DNA from: Paracoccaceae bacterium
GTDB lineage: Bacteria > Pseudomonadota > Alphaproteobacteria > Rhodobacterales > Rhodobacteraceae
DNA length: 62,406 bases
Reading direction: 5' to 3'
Assembly: GCA_947371955.1 (NCBI GenBank)
Contig: CANBRQ010000005.1
Coordinates: 1-62,406, forward strand
Below are positions 1 through 7,878 of the stretch, piece after piece. The notes beneath the pieces were generated by a model, which searched no databases, had not been told where the DNA came from, and saw only the letters and a list, made by a program, of their open reading frames with translations. The first letter of the stretch is position 1. Every line of letters begins with the position of its first letter. Both the position numbers and the translations under genes were made by a program.

Positions 1-2
1 CG

Positions 3-731
3 GCGGAGGTGTTCTTTGTCCTGAAGGGACGCTGGCGCTTTTTCTGGGGCCGCTGGGGCACGGCAGGGGAGTTCATCGCCGAGGAGGGTGACATCTTCAA
101 CATCCCCACGGGCATCTTCCGGGCCTTTGAAAACGTCGGCACCGATTACGGGATGATCATGGCAATCCTGGGCGGCGATGATGCGGGCGGCGGCGTGGTC
201 TGGGCACCGCAAGTCATCACGGATGCCAAGGATTACGGACTGGTTCTGGGCAAGAATGGCAAGCTCTACGACAGCAAGAAGGGCCAACATTTGCCTGAAG
301 GCATCCCGGCCATGCCTCTGCTGACCGCGGAAGAGTTGAAGGCCTTCCCCGAACCCACCACGGCCGACGTGATCCCCAACCACGTCGCCCGCTACTGGGA
401 CCTGATGGCCCTGTCCGACCGTCAGCCAGCCAAGGTGATCGGCGCGGCGGGCAAGCTGCGCGATCGCCCGGGGTTCGAGGTCGAGTTCCTCTCCCGCAAC
501 TCCATCCCCGATACCCCCTACACCACCGACCGGCACGAGGTTCTGATGCCGATGCGCGGCTATTGGCGGCTGTCCTGGGGCAATGGCACAACGGTTCTGA
601 ACCCCGGCGACACCGCCGCGATCCCGCCCGGTCTAGAACATGCGCTGACGCCCGCCGTCACGGGCGAGGCCAGCCTTTACCGCGTGCGCAATACCGATGA
701 CCCGGCAGGCCTGACGGGCCGCTTGCTGTAA
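3..731 (+). CDS. Bicupin protein, 5'-truncated by the window edge
   Basis: The frame is already open at the window edge, so the true start lies upstream; the GTG at 9 is internal. Two cupin units are visible. The first is at the visible N-terminus (VLKGRWRFFWG, then EEGDIFNIPTG), the second at about residues 175-225 (MPMRGYWRLSWG, then NPGDTAAIPPGLEHAL). The repeated LxGxWRxxWG element shows an internal duplication. Bicupins include dioxygenases such as gentisate or homogentisate types, and also non-catalytic sensors. The product heads a rightward run with the MetE-like, hydrolase and RraA-like genes, so a ring- or side-chain-cleaving role is plausible. Substrate and metal ligands cannot be assigned from this part. 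Confidence 0.75.
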   Translation, partial: AEVFFVLKGRWRFFWGRWGTAGEFIAEEGDIFNIPTGIFRAFENVGTDYGMIMAILGGDDAGGGVVWAPQVITDAKDYGLVLGKNGKLYDSKKGQHLPEGIPAMPLLTAEELKAFPEPTTADVIPNHVARYWDLMALSDRQPAKVIGAAGKLRDRPGFEVEFLSRNSIPDTPYTTDRHEVLMPMRGYWRLSWGNGTTVLNPGDTAAIPPGLEHALTPAVTGEASLYRVRNTDDPAGLTGRLL

Positions 732-744
732 CCCAACCGGTGGC

Positions 745-761
745 ATGGGCAGATTGCCCAT
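745..761. repeat. Perfect 7-bp hairpin, REP-like
   Basis: ATGGGCA-GAT-TGCCCAT forms a perfect 7-bp stem with a 3-nt loop in the 54-bp gap between the bicupin and MetE-like genes. There is no T-tract after it, so it is more likely an mRNA-processing or REP-type element than a terminator. Confidence 0.5.
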
Positions 762-785
762 CCTACCCAAATCAAAGGTTAGCCC

Positions 786-1907
786 ATGACCCTACTCGCA
801 ACCCATGTCGGATCGCTGCCCCGCAGTCAGGCTGTGGTCGATTTCCTGTTTGCCCGGGAACGGGGCGAACCCTATGAGCAAACCGCCTTCGACGCATGCA
901 TGGCCGATGCGGTGATGGATCTGGTGCGACGCCAGAGAGAGGCCGGGATCGACATCGTCAGCGACGGCGAGACGTCGAAGATCAGTTACGCGACCTATGT
1001 GAAAGACCGCTACGAAGGCTTCGGCGGCGACAGCCCGCGTAACGCGCCTGCGGATCTGAAACTGTACCCTACCTTCCTTGACCGGCTTGCCAAGCAAGGC
1101 GGCACCCCGCAATACGCGCGCCCGCAATGCATCGGTCCCGTGGTGTCCAAGGGTCAGGGAGAACTTCATAAAGACATCGCGGCCCTGAAAGCCGCGATGT
1201 CTGCCCATGGCGTGCAGCGCGGCTTCATGAACGCGGCCTCCCCCGGTGTCATCTCTCTGTTCCTGCAGAACGCCCACTATAAGACGCGGGAGGACTACCT
1301 CGCCGCCCTCGCCGATGCGATGCGCGACGAATACCGCACGATCCTTGACGCCGGCCTTGACCTGCAACTCGACTGCCCCGATTTGGCCCTGTCCCGCCAC
1401 ATGTTGTTCACCCAACTGTCGGATGACGAGTTCCTGAAGGTCGCGGCCACGCATGTCGAGGCGCTGCATCATGCGCTCAAAGGTCTGCCACAGGACCGCA
1501 TCCGCCTGCACATTTGCTGGGGCAATTACGAGGGCCCGCATGTCTGCGACATCGACATGGCCAAGGTATTTCCTCTGCTGATGACCGTGCCGGCCCGCTA
1601 CATCCTGTTTGAAACCGCCAACCCGCGCCATGGCCATGAATGGACCGTCTTCCACGACCGCGCGTCCGAGATCCCTGACGACAAGATCCTTGTCCCCGGT
1701 GCCGTCGACACGACCACCAACTTTGTCGAACACCCAGACCTTGTGGCCCAGCGGCTCGAACGGTTCACGAATATCGTCGGCCATGACCGCGTCATTGCCG
1801 GATCAGATTGCGGCTTCGGCACCTTTGCGGGCTTTGGCTCGGTTGATCCGGAAATCGCTTGGTCGAAACTCGCAGCGCTGAAAGAGGGGGCGCGCCGCGC
1901 CAAATGA
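786..1907 (+). CDS. MetE-like cobalamin-independent methyl/alkyl transferase
   Basis: A 373-residue protein matching only the catalytic C-terminal barrel of MetE; full MetE is about 750 residues. The N-terminus has the family start 'THVGSLPR'. Zinc ligands are recognisable: H242 and C244 in 'LHICWG', and C342 in 'GSDCGFG', the order used to activate a thiol nucleophile. Short paralogues of this type include epoxyalkane:coenzyme M transferase and methyltransferases that act on substrates other than homocysteine. Position between a bicupin and a hydrolase argues for a catabolic transferase rather than methionine synthesis. The stop overlaps the next start (ATGA at 1904). Family is secure; substrate is unknown. 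Confidence 0.8.
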   Translation: MTLLATHVGSLPRSQAVVDFLFARERGEPYEQTAFDACMADAVMDLVRRQREAGIDIVSDGETSKISYATYVKDRYEGFGGDSPRNAPADLKLYPTFLDRLAKQGGTPQYARPQCIGPVVSKGQGELHKDIAALKAAMSAHGVQRGFMNAASPGVISLFLQNAHYKTREDYLAALADAMRDEYRTILDAGLDLQLDCPDLALSRHMLFTQLSDDEFLKVAATHVEALHHALKGLPQDRIRLHICWGNYEGPHVCDIDMAKVFPLLMTVPARYILFETANPRHGHEWTVFHDRASEIPDDKILVPGAVDTTTNFVEHPDLVAQRLERFTNIVGHDRVIAGSDCGFGTFAGFGSVDPEIAWSKLAALKEGARRAK

Positions 1908-2608
1908 CGCCCACCCAAATTTTACCGGTGGTGCTGATCCCCGGCATGATGTGCGATGCACGGATGTGGGGAGGCCTTGCGGTCCATATTGCCTCGCGTC
2001 CGGTGGGTCACTTCCTGCCGACCGAAGCCGACAGCATGTCCGTCCTTGCGGACCAGCTGCTGAAAGACGCGCCGGAGCACTTTGCGCTGGCGGGTCTTTC
2101 CATGGGTGGGATCGTGGCCATGGAAGTGGTGCGGCAGGCGCCAGACCGTGTCAAACGTCTGGCACTTCTGGACACCAATCCCTGTGCCGAAGCGCCAGAG
2201 GTACAAGCCAAACGTCAGGGCCAGATCAACCGCGCCCTGTCGGGCCGACTTGCCGTTGTCATCAAGACAGAGATGAAGCCCAACTACCTTGCTCCGGGCC
2301 CCGACAAAGGCGCCATCCTGGACCTGTGTCTGGACATGGCGCTGAGCCTTGGCCCCGAAGTCTTCGCCCGCCAATCCCGCGCCTTGCGCGACAGACCAGA
2401 CCAGCAGCAGACGCTCGCTGCCTTCCAAGGCCCGGCGCTGGTGCTGATGGGCCAGCAAGACCGCCTTTGCCCGCTGACCCGGCACCAGTTGATGCACCGC
2501 CTGATGCCTCAGTCTCGCCTGATCCTGATCGCCGGAGCCGCTCACCTGCCCACACTCGAAAACCCTAAAGACACGATAGCGGCACTGATCCGCTGGCTGG
2601 AGGACTGA
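1904..2608 (+). CDS. Alpha/beta hydrolase
   Basis: Start ATG at 1904 overlaps the preceding stop (ATGA), which I prefer over an upstream GTG because coupling is the pattern of this operon. 234 residues. The nucleophile elbow is 'GLSMGG' with S66. A C-terminal 'LMGQQDRLCP' segment carries the likely acid and 'GAAHLPTLENP' the catalytic histidine. These are the three parts of an alpha/beta-hydrolase triad. An oxyanion 'LIPGMMCD' strand lies near the N-terminus. Related proteins hydrolyse esters, lactones or C-C bonds. The stop shares its last base with the next ATG (TGATG), implying translational coupling to the RraA-like gene. Confidence 0.85.
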   Translation: MTPTQILPVVLIPGMMCDARMWGGLAVHIASRPVGHFLPTEADSMSVLADQLLKDAPEHFALAGLSMGGIVAMEVVRQAPDRVKRLALLDTNPCAEAPEVQAKRQGQINRALSGRLAVVIKTEMKPNYLAPGPDKGAILDLCLDMALSLGPEVFARQSRALRDRPDQQQTLAAFQGPALVLMGQQDRLCPLTRHQLMHRLMPQSRLILIAGAAHLPTLENPKDTIAALIRWLED

Positions 2609-3303
2609 TGGAACAAGACTTGCTGACCCTGCTGCGCCGGGTCGATACCCCTACCGTCTGCAACGCGATCGAGGTGGTGCAGGGGAAGCGCGGCTTTCAG
2701 GGCTTCACCCAGGGCACAATGGTCGCCTCTGCCCCAACTGAGCCCGCCATGGTCGGCTATGCTGTCACCGCCCAGATCGCAGGGGTGGCCCCACCGTCCG
2801 AGCCTGCTACCATCATACGCGCCCGCCGGATGGCCTATTACAAGGCGATGTTTGACGGACCGAAGCCCTCAGTCGCCGTGATCGAAGACGTAGATTACCC
2901 CAATTGCGTCGCGGCCTATTGGGGGGAGGTCAATTCCACCATCCACAAAGCCTTCGGAATGTCGGGTGCGCTTACAAATGGCGTGGTGCGTGATCTCGGC
3001 GACCTTCCGCCCGGTTTCCCGATCCTTGCTGGCAGCATCGGCCCCAGTCACGGCTTCGCCCATATCCGATCCCTGGGTCAGGTCGTCAGCGTTATGGGCC
3101 TGAGCATTGCGCAGGGCGATTTGATCCATGCCGACCGGCATGGCGCGATAATCATCCCCCCCGACGTTGTCCCCCTGCTTGGTGCCGCGATTGGCAAGCT
3201 TCAGGCTACCGAAAAGGTGGTTCTGGATCCAGCCCGGCGCGGCTTTGCTGACTTTGAAAGCTTCGAGGCGGTCTGGGCCGCCTTTGAGGCGTCGCGGACG
3301 TGA
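2608..3303 (+). CDS. RraA-like aldolase/decarboxylase family protein
   Basis: 231 residues, RraA/HMG-aldolase fold. The signature 'GALTNGVVRDLGDLP' includes the conserved G-x-V-R-D segment that binds substrate and divalent metal in 4-hydroxy-4-methyl-2-oxoglutarate aldolases and oxaloacetate decarboxylases. Within this large family the true RNase E regulators are a minority, and catabolic operon context favours a lyase. The start is coupled to the hydrolase stop. It is the last gene of the operon; a broken SDR gene follows on the other strand. Confidence 0.8.
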   Translation: MEQDLLTLLRRVDTPTVCNAIEVVQGKRGFQGFTQGTMVASAPTEPAMVGYAVTAQIAGVAPPSEPATIIRARRMAYYKAMFDGPKPSVAVIEDVDYPNCVAAYWGEVNSTIHKAFGMSGALTNGVVRDLGDLPPGFPILAGSIGPSHGFAHIRSLGQVVSVMGLSIAQGDLIHADRHGAIIIPPDVVPLLGAAIGKLQATEKVVLDPARRGFADFESFEAVWAAFEASRT

Positions 3304-3362
3304 TCCGGCGCGCTAGGCAAGCAAAAGGTTGTGATCGCCGCTTTCCCCGGGCTGAAGTCAGG

Positions 3363-4084
3363 TCAGCCCGTCATGTGCATCGACATGCCACCGTCGGCGG
3401 TCAAAACCTCGCCGGTGATGAAGTCGTTGCAGATCTTCTGCAGAGCGGCAGAGGCCACGTCCGCAACCGTACCTTCGCGGCACAGGGGGCGCAGTTGGCG
3501 ATGTTGTGCGCTTTGGCGGCGTCGGTCATCTTCTGGTGGAACCATGTGCGGATGATGCCGGGGGCGATGACATTGACGCGGATGCCTTGAGACGCATGGT
3601 CGAAGGCCAGCGCACGGGCCATTGGGATCAGCGCACACTTGACCGTCTGCTAGGCGACCGACCCCGGACACCCGCACAGACCTGCGACAGAGGGGACGAG
3701 CAAAACTGTTGCACCCTGCCGCATCAGAAAGGGTTGGGCGGCTTGAAACAGATGGAAGACCGGATGGACATGGACGGCAAAGGCCTGCATCTAGGTCTCG
3801 GCGGTCAGGTCCAGGATCGTCCCTGGCACGGGTCAGCCCGCGGCATGGGCCAGAATGTCCAGCCGACCGGTACTTTGGCCACTGCGGGCGATCAGGGCGG
3901 CGGCATATGCAGGATTGGCCACATCGCCATAGTCGACCGTCACCTTGTCGCCATGTGCAGAGATCAGGGTTGAGGCTTCTTCCGTCGGGTTGCGCCTGTT
4001 GAACACTACGCGAGCGCTCTGCGACAGAAGCTGCCTTGGGATCTCAAGACCGACGCCCCTTGTCCCGCCGGTCATCACAGCCAC
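3363..4084 (-). pseudogene. Dead SDR oxidoreductase, decayed paralogue of the gene at 41180-41923
   Basis: The minus strand aligns along its length with the intact SDR at 41180-41923: the N-terminal nucleotide-binding 'TGGTRGVG', central region and C-terminal 'ADGGMSM' are all present. It is broken in several places. The codon after 'HAAG' is TGA. A Trp codon in the 'ETWMQAF' region is TAG. The catalytic Tyr codon (Y152 of the intact copy) is TAG. One base is missing near 3487-3492, shifting the frame before 'GTVADVASAAL'. The original start codon is lost. Multiple independent lesions show long-standing loss of function, not a sequencing error. Confidence 0.9.
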
Positions 4085-4252
4085 TTGAATGGCATTGCCA
4101 CGAATGGCGAGACGATGGTCTTCCGTGGTTACTTTGACCGTCGGTAGACGATACGGCTTCCAAGGTCGCAGTTGGAGATTGTGGCGCGAACTTGAAGGCT
4201 ACTGCAATTGTTTAGCGGAACGTCGTCAGGTTCTCCGAAGAGAAATTCTCCC

Positions 4253-5131
4253 CTACTTCTGGGCAAAAAGCCAGTTGATGAAGCGGTCAGGCAAGGCTCC
4301 CGCTGCATGTGGGCGGGCTGCTGAAACGAAATAGCCCTCCAACGCTGGAACGGTGTCAGAAGCCATCGCCACCAGCCTCCCTGTTTCAAGATCCGCCTCC
4401 ACAAGCAGACCGCATACCAAGGCCATGCCTAGGCCAGCCCGCGCCATCTCGATGGCTAGAAGGTGGGAGTCGACCGAGTGCGCGAACTTTGTCGGCGCCT
4501 TCCGCCCCGAGGATTTTCCCCAGACGCCCCACGTGTCGACCAGCCCCACGGTGCGGATGAAGGGCATTGGCCCGTCATCTTGCCAGATGCGTGCGCCGGC
4601 AGGCAGGCGGTCGCGCGATGCCGGGGCGCAGACCGGGACAAGCACATCGTGGCGGAGCAGCACTTCAGAATAGGACGTCCGCGCCAATCCATAGCGGATT
4701 TCCAAATCGACCTCGGCGCCGGATGAATCCTCTGGCCAAAGCGTGCTGACGAGTTGGACCTGTATCCCGGCGTTCGTCGCCAGAAATCCCGCAAGACGCG
4801 GGATCATCCACAAGACAGCGAAGCTGGTCGTGCAGGCCACGCGCAAGGTGCCGTATTGCACCGGTCCCTGAAACATCGCGGTTGCGGCTGTCAGTTTCTC
4901 GATCGCTTCGGTCGCATGCGGTAACAAGCGGCGTCCGGCATCAGTCAATGCCAGCCCACGCGCCTTGCGCAGGAACAGCGCCGTTCCGAAGCGCATCTCC
5001 AACGCTCGGACGTGTTGGCTGATTGCCGACTGGGTCAGGTTCAACTCTGACGCGGCGGCTGTAAAGCTGAGGTGCCTGGCTGAGCATTCAAAGGCCCTGA
5101 ACCAGCCAAGCGGGGGAAGAGATTGCGACAT
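4253..5131 (-). CDS. LysR-family regulator (GcvA-like), divergent from the Rieske gene
   Basis: About 292 residues. N-terminal winged helix: 'FRAFECSARHLSFTAAASELNLTQSAISQHVRALE', the typical LysR helix-turn-helix with its linker. The effector domain follows ('GTLRVACTTSFAVLWMIPRL'). The phrase 'HLSFTAAASELNLTQSAISQ' is characteristic of the GcvA-like branch. I start at the ATG at 5131; a TTG nine bases upstream is also possible. It is divergently transcribed from the Rieske oxygenase with a 117-bp spacer that contains a palindrome, so it most likely controls that gene in response to its substrate. Confidence 0.88.
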   Translation of the reverse strand: MSQSLPPLGWFRAFECSARHLSFTAAASELNLTQSAISQHVRALEMRFGTALFLRKARGLALTDAGRRLLPHATEAIEKLTAATAMFQGPVQYGTLRVACTTSFAVLWMIPRLAGFLATNAGIQVQLVSTLWPEDSSGAEVDLEIRYGLARTSYSEVLLRHDVLVPVCAPASRDRLPAGARIWQDDGPMPFIRTVGLVDTWGVWGKSSGRKAPTKFAHSVDSHLLAIEMARAGLGMALVCGLLVEADLETGRLVAMASDTVPALEGYFVSAARPHAAGALPDRFINWLFAQK

Positions 5132-5173
5132 CAGCCTCAACGTTCCTATTAATCTTTCTTATATCAATGACGT

Positions 5174-5188
5174 CGAATTCGCAATTCG
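5174..5188. promoter_or_regulatory. Candidate LysR operator
   Basis: CGAATT-CGC-AATTCG is a perfect palindrome in the spacer between the divergent LysR (start 5131) and Rieske (start 5249) genes. Size and location fit a LysR recognition site. The link to this regulator is inferred from position only. Confidence 0.5.
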
Positions 5189-5248
5189 TCGAGGGAGAAT
5201 TTCCCCCCTAGTCTTTCCCTGACCTCCTCCAGACAAGGGCCGCCGCGC

Positions 5249-6418
5249 ATGCTTGACCAGTTCGCCAAAGACGTCTTGACCCCGGAGTTGCGTGCGCAAC
5301 TCGCGGCCTGCCAGCTTAATGCATCGCATGCGCACTGCCTGCCACCTGCCGCCTATGTCAGCGATGCTTTTGCTAAACTGGAACAGGATCGGATCTTTCG
5401 GCGCGGATGGTTCGGCATTGGCCGCGCTGACCGGTTTGTCACTGCGGGGGATTTCGAAACGCTGGATGTCGCAGGGCAGTCTATCATCGTCGTGCGGGAT
5501 CGCGACGGCAACTTGCGAGCTTTTGCCAACAGCTGTCGCCACCGGGGCGCACGGCTGCTAGAAGGTGCGGGCAATTGCCGGGGCATCCGTTGCCCGTTCC
5601 ACGCATGGGCCTACAAGCTGGACGGCAGTTTGGTGGGTGCGCCCCATATGGAAGACGCCCCGAATTTCGACCGTTCCCAGAACGGCCTTGTAGCCTACAG
5701 GGCCGAAGAGCGGCTTGGCTTCGTCTTTCTGTGCCTTGACCCGCAGGCCCCAGATCTCGACGTGACCTTGGGTGACTTTGCAGCGCTGCATGCGCCGTGG
5801 CCCATTGCGGCACTCGTCACTACGCGCCGGCGGTCTCAGGTGGTAGACTGCAACTGGAAGGCCTTTCTGGAGGTGTTCAACGAATACTATCACCTGCCCT
5901 TCGTCCACCGCGACTCCATCAACGATGTCTACGAGACCCCTGAACCCGGCGATTTTGTGACAGGAGACTATGCAAGCCAGTTCGGCAAAACCGACGGTAC
6001 TGGCAGCCAGTTGCAGGGCGAAAAGTCGATCCCCTTGCCGATGATGCCCGGCATGACGGGCCGCGAAGCGGCAGGGGTGCGCTATACTTGGGTCTTTCCG
6101 AACATGGCCTTTGCCGCCTGCGTTGACGCATTCTGGGTCTACGAGGCCTATCCAATCGGGGCGAACCAATGTCTGGTCTTTCAGACCGCCTGCTTTCCGG
6201 CCGAAACCATCGCCCGCCCGGAATTCGCTGCCCAATTGGCCGCCTTCTATCACCGGCTTGACGCCGCTTTGGCGGAAGATGTTCCGGCCCTTGTCAACCA
6301 GCACCGCGGACTGTCATCGCCGGATGCCCGCCCTGGCCGTTTCCAACCGCGTCTGGAGCCCAACGTCGCGGCCTTCGCGAAATGGTATTCGAGCAAGATC
6401 TCTGCTGACAGCAGGTAA
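5249..6418 (+). CDS. Rieske non-heme iron oxygenase, alpha subunit (quaternary-amine type?)
   Basis: 389 residues. Rieske [2Fe-2S] ligands are C96, H98, C115 and H118 (C-x-H, 16 residues, C-x2-H). The catalytic domain has the iron histidines H215 and H220 in 'NEYYHLPFVH'. The bridging residue three positions before the first histidine is E212, where most ring-hydroxylating oxygenases have Asp. Carnitine monooxygenase CntA has Glu there, and related demethylases act on betaines. Together with the carnitine-type genes downstream this suggests demethylation or oxidation of a quaternary ammonium compound. No ferredoxin-reductase partner is encoded nearby. A ring-hydroxylating role is not excluded. 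Confidence 0.85.
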   Translation: MLDQFAKDVLTPELRAQLAACQLNASHAHCLPPAAYVSDAFAKLEQDRIFRRGWFGIGRADRFVTAGDFETLDVAGQSIIVVRDRDGNLRAFANSCRHRGARLLEGAGNCRGIRCPFHAWAYKLDGSLVGAPHMEDAPNFDRSQNGLVAYRAEERLGFVFLCLDPQAPDLDVTLGDFAALHAPWPIAALVTTRRRSQVVDCNWKAFLEVFNEYYHLPFVHRDSINDVYETPEPGDFVTGDYASQFGKTDGTGSQLQGEKSIPLPMMPGMTGREAAGVRYTWVFPNMAFAACVDAFWVYEAYPIGANQCLVFQTACFPAETIARPEFAAQLAAFYHRLDAALAEDVPALVNQHRGLSSPDARPGRFQPRLEPNVAAFAKWYSSKISADSR

Positions 6419-6747
6419 GGCTGAGGCGCCTATGCTTTGGTACCGCCGCGTCCATGGTCGCAGGCCGACTCATTGATGGCACTTATCCGCTTCGAACAGA
6501 ACTCAGTTACCAGAAATCGAGCATCAGAGAAGCATCAAAGCTTGGGATGGGTCCAAAGCCCGAGATTAGCGACCGATCGGTGCGGTCCTTCTTGCGCCAG
6601 TTCATGAACCTGAAAGTCGAAAAGACGGACACCTACCAGAACGGCGAAGCGGATTGTGGACCTAGTAGTTGCAGTCGCATTTCTGGCGAGGCGAGGAGCT
6701 TACGCAGTCGGCTACGGATGGTTGCAAACTTTGGGATAGCCGGCACA
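6419..6747. other. Intergenic stretch, no gene seen
   Basis: 329 bases between two convergent genes. A plus-strand open frame crosses it but has no start signal or family resemblance and runs into the serine hydrolase in antisense. I see no clear terminator hairpin. Confidence 0.5.
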
Positions 6748-7878
6748 TCACGGACCGCAGCAAATCGCTTCCAGATTCGTGATGACGTCCATCATGTAGT
6801 CCTCGTCATAGCCAGAGTCGTTTTCCAAAACGCTGAGGAAAGAAGCCACCCGACCTGTCGCCGTATCGACCATCAGAAACTGGCCGCCATAGCCGGCATG
6901 GCCCAACCAACCGTTCCGTGTCATCACATGGTTTGAATATCGCATCTCGCCGCGCTTGGGGCTGACGCGAGGGGCAGGGCGGGTCAGGGTCGCTTGAAAG
7001 CCTTCAACTGTGCCCACGTTAGGGCCAAAGACCGCCGCTCCCCTTCGCGCAAAGAGCAGGCCAAAGCGCGCCAGATCGCGGGCGGACAGGCACCCGCCGC
7101 CGGAAAAGGCGGGCATGCGCTCGGGGCTGAGACTGATGTGAAAGCCACCCTCGTAGCCCGCCGCATCGCAAATAAACTCCAGCTTTTGCAGCAAGTCGAC
7201 ATGGGCCGAAGCGATCATGGTCAGCACGTCGGTATTGGCTGATTTGTAGCGGCAGAACGGCGAAAGGTTGGCCGTACCCGTGCCGGTCAAACTGGCCAGA
7301 AAGCTGCGCAGGGTTTCCTCCTGCCGGTCGTCTGGAGGCAGGCGCCAGCCCAAAGCCTCTTCCTCGCGGAAGCAATCTGCTTGGGGATCACTGTAGTCTT
7401 CCGAGAAGTCGTTCTCGACGTTCATGTCCAGCACGTCTTGCAGGCTGGCCGTGGCATAGGCAGACCCGATCCAAGGCAGATGGTCGCTCACAAGGTCCGC
7501 TGGCCGCAAACGGCCCGCTGCAAAGAGTTCCGACATGATCAGATGCATGTGCATCTTGCTGATGGATTGCAGCGAGTGCGGGCGATCGGTGGCGAAATCT
7601 GGCGCTGCGGTTTGAAAGAGCACTTGCGAACCTTGCGCCACGACCAAGGCGGAAAACGCAGGATCGCGGGTCAGTCCGGAGGCCTCGACACTGGCGGCAA
7701 TTCTAGCATCAGGCAGATCGGCCAGTTCCAGCACACGCCGCGCCCGCACCATCAAGGTCCGACGGAAGATCGTATGAGCGTTGTGAAAGCCGTGGCGGCG
7801 CCGCTGAGGCTGGTTCCAGCCCTGCTTGTTGTCCGCACCGACGGTCAGGTCGGGGTTTGGGTGGCATGGAATCGTCAT
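6748..7878 (-). CDS. Beta-lactamase-fold serine hydrolase
   Basis: Start ATG at 7878, overlapping the stop of the acyl-CoA synthetase gene (ATGA); the frame extends further upstream but coupling favours this start. 376 residues. The S-x-x-K motif is 'SISK', giving the acylating serine of class C beta-lactamases, DD-peptidases and 6-aminohexanoate-dimer hydrolases. 'GHAGYGGQFLMVD' near the C-terminus resembles the third active-site strand of this family. No signal peptide, so a cytoplasmic amide or ester hydrolase is likely. It is the last gene of the eight-gene leftward operon, where it may release an acid from an amide or ester precursor. Confidence 0.82.
   Translation of the reverse strand: MTIPCHPNPDLTVGADNKQGWNQPQRRRHGFHNAHTIFRRTLMVRARRVLELADLPDARIAASVEASGLTRDPAFSALVVAQGSQVLFQTAAPDFATDRPHSLQSISKMHMHLIMSELFAAGRLRPADLVSDHLPWIGSAYATASLQDVLDMNVENDFSEDYSDPQADCFREEEALGWRLPPDDRQEETLRSFLASLTGTGTANLSPFCRYKSANTDVLTMIASAHVDLLQKLEFICDAAGYEGGFHISLSPERMPAFSGGGCLSARDLARFGLLFARRGAAVFGPNVGTVEGFQATLTRPAPRVSPKRGEMRYSNHVMTRNGWLGHAGYGGQFLMVDTATGRVASFLSVLENDSGYDEDYMMDVITNLEAICCGP

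Noticed and set aside
792-1784. Long minus-strand frame inside the MetE-like gene
   Set aside because: An antisense shadow in GC-rich DNA. The plus strand carries the zinc ligands and family motifs. The same reasoning removes most long antisense frames across the window.
6454-6936. Plus-strand frame of 160 codons after the Rieske gene
   Set aside because: No start signal and no family resemblance; its second half overlaps the serine hydrolase in antisense.
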